Below are positions 50,793 through 61,500 of a DNA stretch of 64,000 nucleotides, piece by piece. Within the stretch, counting starts at the first letter, position 1; each line of letters begins with the position of its first letter. The DNA comes from JAEXOD01 sp964652025. Lineage in GTDB: Bacteria; Bacteroidota; Ignavibacteria; Ignavibacteriales; Melioribacteraceae. Where the stretch lies: the NCBI GenBank assembly GCA_964652025.1, contig CAZYZX010000010.1, forward strand, positions 1 to 64,000, written 5' to 3'. The notes beneath the pieces are model-generated. The model was not told the origin of the DNA. It searched no databases and saw nothing but the letters and a program-made list of their open reading frames with translations. The position numbers and the translations under genes are program-made.

Positions 50793-52454
50793 ATGTCTAT
50801 TAATAGGCGAGATTTTGTAAAAGTTGTATCATTAGCAGCAGCTGGGTTTTCGTTTGGTTTAAAGGTTAAAAATAGTTTTGATGTTGTAATTAAAAATGGT
50901 ACTATAATTGATGGTTCGGGAAAGAATAAGTTTAAGGCAGATTTAGGTATTGTTGGGGATAAAATTATTGCTATTGGGGATTTAACTTCGTCAACGGCAG
51001 ACTTAACAATTGATGCAAATAACTTATATGTAGCACCCGGGTTTATAGATATACACACACATACGGATATTGAGCTTTTGGTAAGTGGTTATGGGTTAAG
51101 TAAAATAATGCAGGGGGTAACAACAGAAGTTGGTGGAAACTGTGGTTCTTCGGTGTTCCCTTATCTGCCCGATGATGCAAAATCTAATTCTGAAGACTTA
51201 AAAAAGCGTTATAATATTGATGTATATTGGGAAGATATGAATGGCTTTTTTAAGCTGCTTGAGGGGAATATTTCCATAAATTATTCAACATTTACAGGAC
51301 ATGGAGATTTGCGCTCATATGTTTTAGGCAGAAATGACGTTAATCCAGATAGTGAAAGTTTAAAGAAGCTTAAAAAGGTGCTTGAAGAAAATTTAGAGGC
51401 AGGTAGTTTTGGTTTATCAACCGGTTTAGAATATGCACCAAGTAGCTATGCAAAAATTGATGAATTAATAGAACTTAGCAAGGTGGTTGCAAAATATGGT
51501 GGGCTTTATAATACCCATATGCGTAACGAAGATGACACACTATTAGAGGCAATTGATGAAGCTATTACTATTTGTAAAGATGCAGGTGTTAATTTAGAAA
51601 TTGCTCACCTTAAAACTTCTAATCCAAGCAATTGGTATAAAATAGATTCTGTTATTGAAAAAATTGAAAATGCGCATTTAGCTGGTTTGCCAATTAATGC
51701 GGATAGATATCCTTATATAGCTTATGGAACGGGGTTAAGTACATTTTTGCCATTATGGAGTAGGCAAGGTACAACTGAGGAAATAATTGCAAGGTTAAAT
51801 GATAATAACTTATTACCACAAATAAAAGAATATGCAAGAAGTAGAGGCGCAAGAATAGGAGGTTGGGATAATGTTGTTATTAGTAGTGTTCGTAAAGATG
51901 CAAACAAAATTTATGAAGGGAAAAATATAACAGAGTGTGCTGCAAGTTGTGGAATGGATCCAATAGATTTTATTATAAACCTACTTAAAGAAGAAAATTT
52001 ATCTGTTAGTATGGTAGGCTTTGCAATGAACGAAAATAATTTGCAAAGAATATTAAAGCACGATTTAGTTATGATTGGCTCGGACGGCAATGCAACATCG
52101 CCATTTGGTAAGTTAGGGGAAGGGAAACCACATCCACGCTTCTATGGCACTTTTGCACGTGTTTTAGGTAAATATTGCAGAGAAGAAAAGTTATTTGATT
52201 GGGAGACCGCTATTAAAAAGATGACCTATATGCCAGCTAACAAAATTGGCTTAAAAAACAGAGGATTATTAAAAGAAAATTATTTTGCGGATATTGTAGT
52301 TTTTGACCCCACAACTATTATAGATAAAGCTACTTTTGTTGAACCTAAGCAGTTTGCTACGGGTATAAATTACGTTTTTGTTAATGGTAAGCTTACAGTT
52401 AATAAAGGTGAACACACAAAAATTTTTAATGGTAATGTTTTAAGAAAATGTTGA
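50793..52454 (+). CDS. Tat-exported amidohydrolase, D-aminoacylase-like
   Basis: The protein has 553 residues. A Tat-type signal (INRRDFVKVVSLAAAGFSFG) is followed by an amidohydrolase fold: FDVVIKNGTIIDGSGKNKFKADLGI, the metal site GFIDIHTHTDIE, EVGGNCGSSVFP with the Cys ligand, THMRNED, LEIAHLKTS and MIGSDGNATSPFG. This matches N-acyl-D-amino-acid deacylases, which release D-amino acids from acylated forms. Export by Tat suggests a periplasmic metalloenzyme folded before export. RBS AGAGG precedes the ATG. It is transcribed divergently from the ATP-grasp/KamA operon, with 189 bp of AT-rich DNA between. Confidence 0.92.
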   Translation: MSINRRDFVKVVSLAAAGFSFGLKVKNSFDVVIKNGTIIDGSGKNKFKADLGIVGDKIIAIGDLTSSTADLTIDANNLYVAPGFIDIHTHTDIELLVSGYGLSKIMQGVTTEVGGNCGSSVFPYLPDDAKSNSEDLKKRYNIDVYWEDMNGFFKLLEGNISINYSTFTGHGDLRSYVLGRNDVNPDSESLKKLKKVLEENLEAGSFGLSTGLEYAPSSYAKIDELIELSKVVAKYGGLYNTHMRNEDDTLLEAIDEAITICKDAGVNLEIAHLKTSNPSNWYKIDSVIEKIENAHLAGLPINADRYPYIAYGTGLSTFLPLWSRQGTTEEIIARLNDNNLLPQIKEYARSRGARIGGWDNVVISSVRKDANKIYEGKNITECAASCGMDPIDFIINLLKEENLSVSMVGFAMNENNLQRILKHDLVMIGSDGNATSPFGKLGEGKPHPRFYGTFARVLGKYCREEKLFDWETAIKKMTYMPANKIGLKNRGLLKENYFADIVVFDPTTIIDKATFVEPKQFATGINYVFVNGKLTVNKGEHTKIFNGNVLRKC

Positions 52455-52461
52455 GTTATAA

Positions 52462-53280
52462 ATGAAAATTAAATTTATTGTTTTTAATCTAATTTTTGCA
52501 AGTTTATTATTTGCACAAGATACATTAGTTTTTAATAAAACTTATCTACCACAAGAAAGTAAAAATCTTGTTTTTGTGCCGAATAATTATAAAAATAATA
52601 ACTTGTATCCCGTTTTATTTTTATTGCATGGTTATAGTGGTTCTTATAAAGATTGGAGCAAAAATGTTAATCTTAAAGAGCTTGCAACTAAATATGGATT
52701 TATTATTGTATGCCCAGAGGGTTTTTACAGCGGTTGGTATGTAAATAGTCCTATTAAAAAAAATAATCAATATGTTACTTTCTTTTGGCAAGATTTATAC
52801 CCCACAATTTTAAAGAAATATAAAGTAGATAAAAAGAATATTTTTATTACCGGTTTAAGTATGGGTGGGCATGGCGCTATGATGCTTTATTTACCTAATC
52901 AAAAAATATTTAACGCAGCTGGTAGCATGAGTGGAATTTTAGATATTAGACTATTTACAACGAAGTGGGAAATAAAAAATTTACTTGGTGATTATAAAAA
53001 TAATAAAAAGAACTGGGATGATAATTCCGCTATTGAATTATTAAAAAAACATGGGAATAAAAACACAAAATTAATAATTGATTGTGGAAAGCAAGATTTT
53101 GCGTACCAATCTAATGTAAATTTTGTAAACGAAGCAAAAAAATTAAAACTTGATGTAACTTTTAATGACCCAGATGGGGATCATAATTGGCAATTTTGGA
53201 CAAATACAATTGAAAAACATTTAAGCTTTTTTAAGAAAAATTTACAATTTATAAAGAATAAAACAGCTAAAAAAGATTAA
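52462..53280 (+). CDS. exported esterase (FrmB-like alpha/beta-hydrolase)
   Basis: The protein has 272 residues. The signal peptide (MKIKFIVFNLIFASLLFAQ) is followed by a catalytic domain with VLFLLHGYSGSYKDW, TGLSMGGHGAMML (nucleophile Ser), a Cys-Gly segment DCGKQDF near the acid and GDHNWQFW (base His). This is the esterase D/FrmB-like fold used by S-formylglutathione hydrolases and feruloyl esterases. Substrate unknown. It is 7 bp after the D-aminoacylase-like gene and probably co-transcribed. Confidence 0.87.
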   Translation: MKIKFIVFNLIFASLLFAQDTLVFNKTYLPQESKNLVFVPNNYKNNNLYPVLFLLHGYSGSYKDWSKNVNLKELATKYGFIIVCPEGFYSGWYVNSPIKKNNQYVTFFWQDLYPTILKKYKVDKKNIFITGLSMGGHGAMMLYLPNQKIFNAAGSMSGILDIRLFTTKWEIKNLLGDYKNNKKNWDDNSAIELLKKHGNKNTKLIIDCGKQDFAYQSNVNFVNEAKKLKLDVTFNDPDGDHNWQFWTNTIEKHLSFFKKNLQFIKNKTAKKD

Positions 53281-53347
53281 TTATAGTTTTATTTGTAAAT
53301 AATCAAATAAAATTTTATAATTAATATTCAAATTAAATAATTGTTGT

Positions 53348-53932
53348 ATGGATGCTATAAATATAATAAGCGGAATAATATTATTTTTATCTTTAACCGG
53401 TAATATGACAGGTGCAAAGAAAGGAATAAAATCCGCTTTAAGTACTTATAAAGAGAAGCCAAAAACATATTTGCAAAAGTTACCTCCAAATATTTCTGCT
53501 TTGGTTTTATTTTTAATTATATTAGGAATATTTGGTATTGGAACAATTAAAGTAGATGAAAAATATTTAAATTATAGGATTGTTGGTTTAGCATTATTTG
53601 CAATAGGTTCATATTTACAAATACATTCCTTTAAGGCATTAGGGGAAAGTTACTCTCAGGAAATAATTATATATAATAAACATAAACTTGTAACAAGTGG
53701 AATATATGGCTATATAAGACACCCACAATATTTATTTCAAGTAATAAGCGATTTAGGTGCTGCTATTGCGCTTGGCTCGTATTTAGTGTTATTGGTTACA
53801 GTTGTTGCAGAAATTCCGCTATTTATATTACGCGCAAAGTTAGAAGATACAATACTTGAAAAAAACTTTAAAGATGAATATATTTTATATAAAAAAAAGG
53901 CGGGTATGTTTTTACCAAAAAGGGTTAAGTGA
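53348..53932 (+). CDS. isoprenylcysteine carboxyl methyltransferase-like membrane protein
   Basis: This 194-residue protein has about five membrane helices and the family motif GIYGYIRHPQYLFQ (about 118-131), with VVAEIPLFILRAKLEDTILEKNFKDEYILYKKK after it. This fold is shared by ICMT and phospholipid methyltransferases that use SAM within the membrane. The substrate is unknown in bacteria. The stop overlaps the amidase start by one base (TGATG). Confidence 0.85.
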   Translation: MDAINIISGIILFLSLTGNMTGAKKGIKSALSTYKEKPKTYLQKLPPNISALVLFLIILGIFGIGTIKVDEKYLNYRIVGLALFAIGSYLQIHSFKALGESYSQEIIIYNKHKLVTSGIYGYIRHPQYLFQVISDLGAAIALGSYLVLLVTVVAEIPLFILRAKLEDTILEKNFKDEYILYKKKAGMFLPKRVK

Positions 53933-55548
53933 TGGTTAAAATTAAAATAGTTTTACTAATTATATTTGTAAATGTAATATTAATAGCCCAAAACAAAGTG
54001 TTGCTATTTGCAGAAGGGCAAAATAAGGCTTTCCCGATAGCTTCATTCGAGTCTAATAATTTAACTTATTGTTCTGCTAAAAATATAGCAATGGGGTTAA
54101 ATTTAAATTATTTTTATAATAAAGAAGCTGAAAAACTGGAAATTAAGTTTACAAATTTTAATATTAAATTTACTGCCAATAATCATTTTATAATAGTTAC
54201 AGATAGAAGAGATAATAATCAAAAAATTTACCAATTACCTCAATCTGTAAAAAAAGTAAATGAGGATTTATTTATTCCTATTCAATATACAGAAGAGTAT
54301 TTATCATACGCATTTGGCTCATCCTTTAAATACGATAAGAATAAAAATGCAATTATTGTTGGCGATGTTAGCAAAACAGAATTACCAAGCAAAACAGAAG
54401 AAGTAAACCCAGAAATTACAAAAACAATAAATGAACCAATAAAAACCGAAGGTGAAAACACAAATAAAGTTGAATATGAATTAAATAACTTAGAATATAA
54501 AATTAAATCTAACGGTACTTTAATTACAATAATAACAAATAAAAATGGGATTAAATTTTCGTCAAAGTATCAATCTGATGTTTTAATAGTTACTTTAACA
54601 AATGTTTTAGTTAATCCGGATTTAGTAATAAATCAAGCAGATGCGGGAATAATAAAAAACACTAAAATAAACCTAATTGAAAATGGGTGCGAAATAATTT
54701 TTGAGTTAGAACCGGGTAGTTACTCTGCCCATGATATATTTAAGGATAACGCAAGCAATAACATTATTGTAGCTATTCATAACAAAAAATTAAAACAAGA
54801 GAAGAAAAAAAATAACGATTTAAAGAATAAATGGGTTTTTGACGCAATAGTTTTAGATGCTGGACATGGTGGCAAAGATGCGGGTGCAATAGGTATAACT
54901 GGGGTAAAGGAAAAGGATGTTAATTTGAGTATAGTATTAAAATTGGGTAAAATGATTGAAGAAGAGCTACCCACAGTAAAAGTTATTTATACGCGTAAAA
55001 CAGATAAATTTGTAGAGCTTTATAAACGTGGTAAAATTGCCAACGAAAATAACGGAAAGTTGTTTATATCAATGCACTGCAATTCTACACCACAAAAAAA
55101 TGAAGAAGCAAGAGGTTTTGAAGTTTATTTATTAAGACCGGGAAGAACCCAAGAGGCAATAAATATAGCAGAGTTTGAAAATAGTGTAATTAAATATGAA
55201 GATGACCCAAGCAGATACCAGAAACTTACTGATGAAAATTTTATTTTGGTAAGTATGGCACAATCTGCTTATATGCGATATAGCGAACAGTTTAGCGATA
55301 TATTAAACTCCACTTGGAAAAGTTCTTTACCAATACCTTCGCGTGGTATTAAACAAGCAGGTTTTTACGTTTTAGTTGGTGCATCTATGCCTAATGTATT
55401 AGTAGAAGCAGGATTTTTGAGTAATAGAAAAGATGAGGAATATTTAAATAGTGAAGCTGGACAAGAAGAAATAGCAAGAACAATATTTAATGCAATTAAA
55501 AAGTATAAAGAGTATTATCAAAAAACAATGGAAGAAGAATTTAATTAA
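53932..55548 (+). CDS. N-acetylmuramoyl-L-alanine amidase
   Basis: The protein has 538 residues from ATG 53932; a GTG at 53929 is possible. A hydrophobic N-terminal signal (IVLLIIFVNVILIAQ) is followed by a copper-amine-oxidase-like N domain (about 30-150), an AMIN-like beta domain (about 180-290) and an amidase_3 domain (about 300-535). The zinc ligands are H312 in DAGHGGKDAG, the Glu in KEKDVNLS and the His in ISMHCNSTP; the catalytic Glu is in VLVEAGFLSN. It cleaves the bond between muramic acid and the stem peptide during cell separation. Confidence 0.93.
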   Translation: MVKIKIVLLIIFVNVILIAQNKVLLFAEGQNKAFPIASFESNNLTYCSAKNIAMGLNLNYFYNKEAEKLEIKFTNFNIKFTANNHFIIVTDRRDNNQKIYQLPQSVKKVNEDLFIPIQYTEEYLSYAFGSSFKYDKNKNAIIVGDVSKTELPSKTEEVNPEITKTINEPIKTEGENTNKVEYELNNLEYKIKSNGTLITIITNKNGIKFSSKYQSDVLIVTLTNVLVNPDLVINQADAGIIKNTKINLIENGCEIIFELEPGSYSAHDIFKDNASNNIIVAIHNKKLKQEKKKNNDLKNKWVFDAIVLDAGHGGKDAGAIGITGVKEKDVNLSIVLKLGKMIEEELPTVKVIYTRKTDKFVELYKRGKIANENNGKLFISMHCNSTPQKNEEARGFEVYLLRPGRTQEAINIAEFENSVIKYEDDPSRYQKLTDENFILVSMAQSAYMRYSEQFSDILNSTWKSSLPIPSRGIKQAGFYVLVGASMPNVLVEAGFLSNRKDEEYLNSEAGQEEIARTIFNAIKKYKEYYQKTMEEEFN

Positions 55549-55570
55549 GTAAACTATAAGGGAAAAATAT

Positions 55571-55981
55571 ATGACAAACGCACAAAAATGGATACTAACC
55601 TTTTTAACTTTATTTGTAGTGCTATCTATAATTACTTGGGTAACGTATGATAAAGAACCCGAAAGTAATAATATGGGTGCAATGATGCAAGAAGGGGGCA
55701 CACAGCAAGATGAAGGATTAGCTTTAGCTAATAGAATAGGTTGCACTAATTGCCATGGTGGGGATTTAAAAGGTGGCAATATGGCTCCATCTTTAGCTGG
55801 TGCTAAAGACTTTTGGAACCGAAACGATTTAATAAATTATTTGCGTAATCCGGAGTCTTATGGTAATAACGATAGAATTCTTAAATATAAAGAGCAATAC
55901 AGAAGCGTTATGCCTGCTTATGATAATATAGACGTTAAAGATTTAGGAAAAATAGCAGATTATATTTTGAACTTAAAATAA
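55571..55981 (+). CDS. membrane-anchored monoheme cytochrome c
   Basis: The protein has 136 residues. An N-terminal membrane helix (about 7-27, WILTFLTLFVVLSIITWV) anchors a class I cytochrome c domain: heme motif CTNCH (about 59-63), a likely Met ligand in SVMPAYDN, and the C-terminal helix DLGKIADYILNL. It would face the periplasm and transfer electrons near the quinone pool. It sits between the amidase and the UbiA prenyltransferase. RBS AAGGGAAA precedes the ATG. Confidence 0.92.
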   Translation: MTNAQKWILTFLTLFVVLSIITWVTYDKEPESNNMGAMMQEGGTQQDEGLALANRIGCTNCHGGDLKGGNMAPSLAGAKDFWNRNDLINYLRNPESYGNNDRILKYKEQYRSVMPAYDNIDVKDLGKIADYILNLK

Positions 55982-55982
55982 T

Positions 55983-56825
55983 ATGTTAAGCAAGCTATTA
56001 GCTTATATAAAATTAATACGCCCGGTAAATTTTGTTATTTCCTTTATAACAATAATAATTGCCGGGCTTATTTGTAATAACGTTAGCATTTTAGATAAAA
56101 GACTTTTACTTGCCGCATTTGCTGGAGCGCTAACAGGTGCTGCGGGCAATGTTATTAACGATTATTTTGATGTTAATATTGATAAAATAAATAAACCTAA
56201 CAGAGTTTTAGCAAAGGGGGAAATTACTAAAAATAATGCTTTAATTTTTTATTTTTTTTTATTATCCTCAATTTTCTTTATATCTATTAATCTAAATTTA
56301 TTATCCATTCTTATCGTTTTAATTGCTAATATTTCAATTTATTTTTATTCATATTTATTTAAAAAAGTAATTTTAGTTGGTAATTTTATAGTAGCATTTT
56401 TTACTGGGCTTGCTTTTGTTTTTGGTGCTGCAGCAACTGGAAGTGTTGCAAATTCATTTGTTCCTGCATTGTTAGCTTTTTTTATTAATTTTATTAGAGA
56501 AATTATAAAAGATGCGGAAGATATAAATGGAGACAATTTGAATGACGTTATTACTTTTCCCATTTTTTATGGGTTAAAAGCTACTCAATATTTAATACTT
56601 AGTTTATCGGTTGTTCTTTTTATTATTGCAATGGTTCCATATTTTATTGGGCTTTATAATATAATGTATTTAATAGTAATTATTGCATTATTTAGTCCAA
56701 TATTAATTTATACTCTTGTTATTTTAATGAGCAATTCTAATGCTAAAGCTTTTGCAAAAATTAGTAATTTATTAAAAGTATTAATGGTGGTTGGATTATT
56801 TGCTATTTATATTGGTGCAAGATGA
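55983..56825 (+). CDS. UbiA-family prenyltransferase
   Basis: This 280-residue protein has about nine membrane helices and both Asp-rich motifs of the family: NVINDYFDVNIDKINKPNR (about 58-76) and IKDAEDINGDN (about 177-187). It resembles the (geranylgeranyl)glycerol-phosphate geranylgeranyltransferase branch. It attaches a prenyl chain to an aromatic or lipid head group. The start is one base after the cytochrome stop, and the end overlaps RNase HII by 4 bp. Confidence 0.92.
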   Translation: MLSKLLAYIKLIRPVNFVISFITIIIAGLICNNVSILDKRLLLAAFAGALTGAAGNVINDYFDVNIDKINKPNRVLAKGEITKNNALIFYFFLLSSIFFISINLNLLSILIVLIANISIYFYSYLFKKVILVGNFIVAFFTGLAFVFGAAATGSVANSFVPALLAFFINFIREIIKDAEDINGDNLNDVITFPIFYGLKATQYLILSLSVVLFIIAMVPYFIGLYNIMYLIVIIALFSPILIYTLVILMSNSNAKAFAKISNLLKVLMVVGLFAIYIGAR

Positions 56826-57445
56826 GTATTTTGTTAAAAGATTTTGATTTAAAATATTATAGTGAAAGTGTAAAATATTTGGCAGGTGTAGACGAAGCAG
56901 GAAGAGGACCAATAGCAGGACCAGTGGTGGCTGCTGCAGTAGTTTTTAACCCAGATGACTTTATAGAAGGAATAAAAGACAGTAAAAAATTAAGTGAAAG
57001 CAAGCGTAAAAAATTATTTGATGTTATAATATCAAAAGCTGTAGCATATTCTTACGCAGTTTTAGATAATGTAGAAATAGATAGAATTAATATTTTACAA
57101 GCATCATTAAAAGCGATGCAAATTGCTTGCGACACACTAAAAGTTAAGCCAAATTTAATACTTGTAGATGGTAATAAGGGGATTAATTATCCAATAAAAA
57201 ATATACCAATTGTAAAAGGAGATTCAAAATCTTTTTCAATTGCTGCTGCTTCAATTATAGCAAAGGTTGTTAGAGATGATATTATGGAACGAGAAGCAGT
57301 AAACTATCCCCAATATAATTGGGCAAAAAATAAAGGATACCCTACAAAAGAGCATTTTGAAGCAGTATTTAAATATGGTGTAACAAAATTACATCGCAAT
57401 ACTTTCTTAAAGAAATATACGGAATTAATACCCATTAATTTTTAG
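56822..57445 (+). CDS. rnhB: ribonuclease HII
   Basis: The protein has 207 residues. Catalytic acids are in LAGVDEAGRGPIAGPVVAAAVVF (Asp and Glu), ILVDGNKGI (Asp) and later DDIMERE. The motif DSKKLSESKRKKLFD and IAAASIIAKVVRD are family hallmarks. It removes RNA from RNA-DNA hybrids and single ribonucleotides from DNA. It overlaps UbiA by 4 bp (ATGA) and precedes yraN by 11 bp, the usual rnhB-yraN order. Confidence 0.97.
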   Translation: MSILLKDFDLKYYSESVKYLAGVDEAGRGPIAGPVVAAAVVFNPDDFIEGIKDSKKLSESKRKKLFDVIISKAVAYSYAVLDNVEIDRINILQASLKAMQIACDTLKVKPNLILVDGNKGINYPIKNIPIVKGDSKSFSIAAASIIAKVVRDDIMEREAVNYPQYNWAKNKGYPTKEHFEAVFKYGVTKLHRNTFLKKYTELIPINF

Positions 57446-57456
57446 GGGCTGTTAAA

Positions 57457-57807
57457 ATGGATAAGCGCCAAATTGGAAAGAATGCAGAAGATATTGCGGA
57501 AAAATATCTAAAAGATTTGGGATATGAAATTTTAGCAAAAAATTTAATGATTTCCCACAACGAAATAGATATTTTAGCAAAGGATGGAAATTATTTGGTT
57601 TTTGTGGAAGTTAGAAGTAAAAGCGATAACTACTTGGGCACGCCAGAAGAAAGCATTACAAAAAATAAACGCAAGCAACTAAGTAAGGCTGTTGATGCCT
57701 ATATATCTTTACATCCTAACATTGATAATTTTGTTCGTATGGATTTTATTGGCGTAAATTTTGAAAACGGTAAACCAATTATTAACCATATAAAAAACGC
57801 TTTTTAA
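57457..57807 (+). CDS. yraN: UPF0102/YraN-family endonuclease-like protein
   Basis: The protein has 116 residues. The PD-(D/E)xK-type motif is visible: GKNAEDIAEKYLKDLGYEIL, NEIDILAKDGNYLVFVEVRSK (Asp, Glu, then Lys as the catalytic set), then KRKQLSKAVDAY. The family is predicted to act on DNA, but its role is not established. It is found next to rnhB in many bacteria. RBS AGGGGC precedes the ATG. Confidence 0.93.
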   Translation: MDKRQIGKNAEDIAEKYLKDLGYEILAKNLMISHNEIDILAKDGNYLVFVEVRSKSDNYLGTPEESITKNKRKQLSKAVDAYISLHPNIDNFVRMDFIGVNFENGKPIINHIKNAF

Positions 57808-57949
57808 TATAGTGATTTAACTCACAAAACATATTTAAAAAAATTAATTAATTTGTTATAAAATATATATTTAATATTTTATTTTGAGATTGATATTTTT
57901 TTTGTTAATATTTAATGACATTATTTAATTTTAGTAAAACGGATGTTTT

Positions 57950-58486
57950 ATGAAGTTATTAACAATAAGTACCCTTTTTGTAGTATTTTCAGTTTTAGGA
58001 TTTAAAATAATAATCGCACAAGAAATAACGAACGTTGTTTTTAGTGTAGAAGACCAAAAAATAAAAGTGTTTTACGATTTAATAGGTGAAACAAATTATA
58101 AGTATAATGTTAATGCACAGTTTAGGTCTAAAAACGATAGTATAGGTACTTTTCCTGTTAATTCATACGAAGGACAATTAGGCAGTAATGTTACAAGTGG
58201 TTACAACAATAGCTTTGAATGGAACTTTACTAATGATATTGATTTTATTCCCAATACAACTGATTATGAGTTTGTGTTTACTATTCAACCAGTATTAGTG
58301 GATAATAATGTACCATTAAACAGTAATATTCCTAAAGAGGAAAATAAAACACAGGGTGGCAGTACATGGTATTATTATGTTGCGGGCGCCGTTGTTGTAG
58401 TAGTTGCTTTGGTATTTACAGTTTTTAAACCTGTAGATAATCAACAACCAACAGATGCTATTCCTAATCCTCCTGCTAGGCCATAA
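57950..58486 (+). CDS. exported hypothetical protein with C-terminal membrane helix
   Basis: The protein has 178 residues. A signal peptide (ISTLFVVFSVLGFKIIIAQ) is followed by a short beta-sandwich-like domain (about 24-110, NVVFSVEDQKIKVFYDLIGE; TSGYNNSFEWNFTNDID), a linker and a strong membrane helix (about 142-162, YYYVAGAVVVVVALVFTVF) before a Pro-rich end. It lies 36 bp before the giant repeat protein, so it may anchor or help export that protein. No family recognised. The gap 57808..57949 is AT-rich and probably carries the promoter. Confidence 0.72.
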   Translation: MKLLTISTLFVVFSVLGFKIIIAQEITNVVFSVEDQKIKVFYDLIGETNYKYNVNAQFRSKNDSIGTFPVNSYEGQLGSNVTSGYNNSFEWNFTNDIDFIPNTTDYEFVFTIQPVLVDNNVPLNSNIPKEENKTQGGSTWYYYVAGAVVVVVALVFTVFKPVDNQQPTDAIPNPPARP

Positions 58487-58522
58487 TTAAATTAGAATAA
58501 GTTAATATATGAGTAATATATT

Positions 58523-61500
58523 ATGAAAAAATTTTTACTTTTTATTTTATTAACAAACATTTGGTTAATCAATTCTTACGCTTCAATTACTGTTACATAC
58601 CCTAATGGAGGAGAGAATTTTTATATTGGCAAAACCCGAATAATTAGTTGGGCAGATACTGGAATAGTTGCCGTGAATGTAGATTACTCTTCTGATAACG
58701 GTGTAACTTGGACAAATTTAGTAACTAATTTACCAAACACAGGTTCTTATACATGGGTAGTTAATGTTGCTTCAAGTCTTCAATCTTTAATTAAAGTATC
58801 AGATGCTGCTAATTTGGCAGATTTTGATGTGTCTGATAACGTTTTTTATGTTGATAATCCCTTTATTACTGTATTAAATCCAAATGGACTTGAAGTTTTA
58901 CGCGCTGGAACAAGTTACAACATAAAATGGGATAGTCAGGGTGTAAATAAAGTTAAGCTAGAGTACTCATTAAATAATACAAGTTGGATTTTTATAGATT
59001 CAACTACAAATACAGGTTTGTATAGTTGGGTAGTTCCATTAATTAGCTCTGCTACTGTTAAAATAAGAATAACAGATTTAGAGGACAGTACAGTAACAGA
59101 TAAATCGGATAACAATTTTAGAATAACAAATCCTGCAATATCTGTAACAGCACCAAATGGTGGAGAAAATTTACGAGGTGGGACCTCTTACGATATTACT
59201 TGGACAAGTGTTGATATAGATAAAGTTAAAATAGAATATACAACAGATAATGGTTTAAACTGGATAACTATTGCAGACTCTGCTAGTGATGCAGCTAAAA
59301 AATATACATGGATACTACCAGAAATAACTAATAATAATATTAAGGTTAGAGTAAGCAAACATAACGAATTTACAATAAGCGATGTTAGTGATAACATTTT
59401 TAGAATTTATGTGCCAAGTGTAACAGTAACATCGCCAAATACAAATGTTAGTTGGCTTGCTGGTTCTAATCAATTAATAACGTGGACAAGTAATGATATT
59501 ACAAATTTAATAATAAGCTACTCTACAGATAATGGTGCAAATTGGATATCAATAGATAATAATTACCCAGCAGCAAGCGGTAGTTATTTATGGACTGTAC
59601 CCTTTACTTTAAGTGATAATTGCTTAGTTAAATTAACTAAAGCAGATGAGATAAGCATTTTTGATATTAGTGATACAAATTTTAGAATATACAAACCTTC
59701 AATTCAATTAATAGCACCAAATGGTGGTGAAAATTGGCGGGTAGATTCAGTTGCTGCAATTAAATGGATAAGCCATGATGTGGCAAATGTAAAATTAGAA
59801 TATACCACTAATGATGGTGCAACTTGGACTGTAATTTCCTTTTCTGAACCAGACGCTCCTAAGCAATATATGTGGCAAATACCTAATGTAATTTCTAATA
59901 ACGTTAAAGTTAGGGTAAGCAAGGCAGATGAAATTACTATTAATGACGAAAGTGATGCAAGTTTTAGAATTTACAAACCAACTTTAACCTTAAATATTCC
60001 AAATGGTGGAGAAGAATGGCGCGTAAATACCAATAACGATATAACTTTTACTAGCACAGATGTAGCAAATGTTAACATAGAATATACAACTAATAATGGT
60101 TCTACTTGGTTACCAATTGTTAGTTCTTTACCCGCAGCGCCACAAAAGTATACTTGGAATGTTAATATTTCGCCTTCGATAAATGTTAGGGTTAAGGTTA
60201 GTAAAGCTGATGAACCAACTTTAAATGATATAAGCGATTTACCGTTTACTGTTTATCAACCAAGTGTTACTTTACTTTCACCAAATGGTGGGGAATTATT
60301 AAGAGTAAACAGTAACAAACAAATTACATGGACACGAGACCATGTTGATTTAGTAAAATTGGAATACACAACAGATAATGGCGCTAATTGGTATTTAATT
60401 AAGGATTCTGTTAATGCAATATTAGGCTCATATACTTGGACTATTCCAAACGTAAGCTCTTCTAATTGTAAGGTGAAAATTAGTAAGGTGGGTGAAGCGG
60501 GAATTTACGACGTAAGTGATGCGGTATTTACTATTTACGAACCTTATTTAAGTTTAGTTAGCCCAGATGGTGGTGAAAAATGGAGAGTTGGAACGACTCA
60601 AAATATCACTTGGAACCAAAGTTTTGTAAGTAATATTAAAATTGAATACTCTACAAATAATGGTGTAGAGTGGATAATAATTCAAAATAATTACCCAGCC
60701 ACAGCAAAAGTAAATAGCTACCAATGGACTATACCTAATACAGTATCTGATAATTGCAAAGTTAAAATTAGCAAAAGTGATGAACCAACTTTAAAAGATA
60801 GCAGCAGTAATGTTTTTACAATATACCAAAAGGTACTTACCTTAACACGCCCAGTTGGTGGAGAGCAGTTTGAAGTTGGTACAACCGAAAATATTACTTG
60901 GACAAGTGCATATGTTAATAAAGTTAAAATTGAATATACTAAAAATAATGGTTTGGATTGGATATTGTTAGATTCTGTAAATGCATCTTTAGGTAGTTAT
61001 GCGTGGATAGTTCCAAATGACGTTACAAATAATGGTAAGATAAGAATTAGTGATAATAACGAGTTAACTATAAATCAAACTAGCCCAAATCCGTTTATTA
61101 TATTTAAAAGAAGTTTAAATATACTAAGCCCTAATGGTGGAGAAACTTGGCGCATAGGAACTCAAAAAACAATTACTTGGGAAAGTAATTATGTGCCGGG
61201 TAATATTAAAATAGATTACTCGATTGATAATGGCGCAAATTGGCTTGTTGTTACGCCATCGGTTTTGGCAAGTTTAGGTGCTTACGAGTGGACGGTGCCA
61301 AATACTGCCAGCACAAATTGTTTAATAAGAATTACTAGTAATGATTATCCTTATGTTAAAGATATTAGCAGCGGAACGTTTACAATTTATAACCCAAGTA
61401 TTGCAGTTGTTTATCCTAATGGTGGCGAAAGATTAAGAGTGGGGAATGTATATAATATCCTTTGGCAAAACAATTTTGTTAATAATGTTAAAATAGAGTA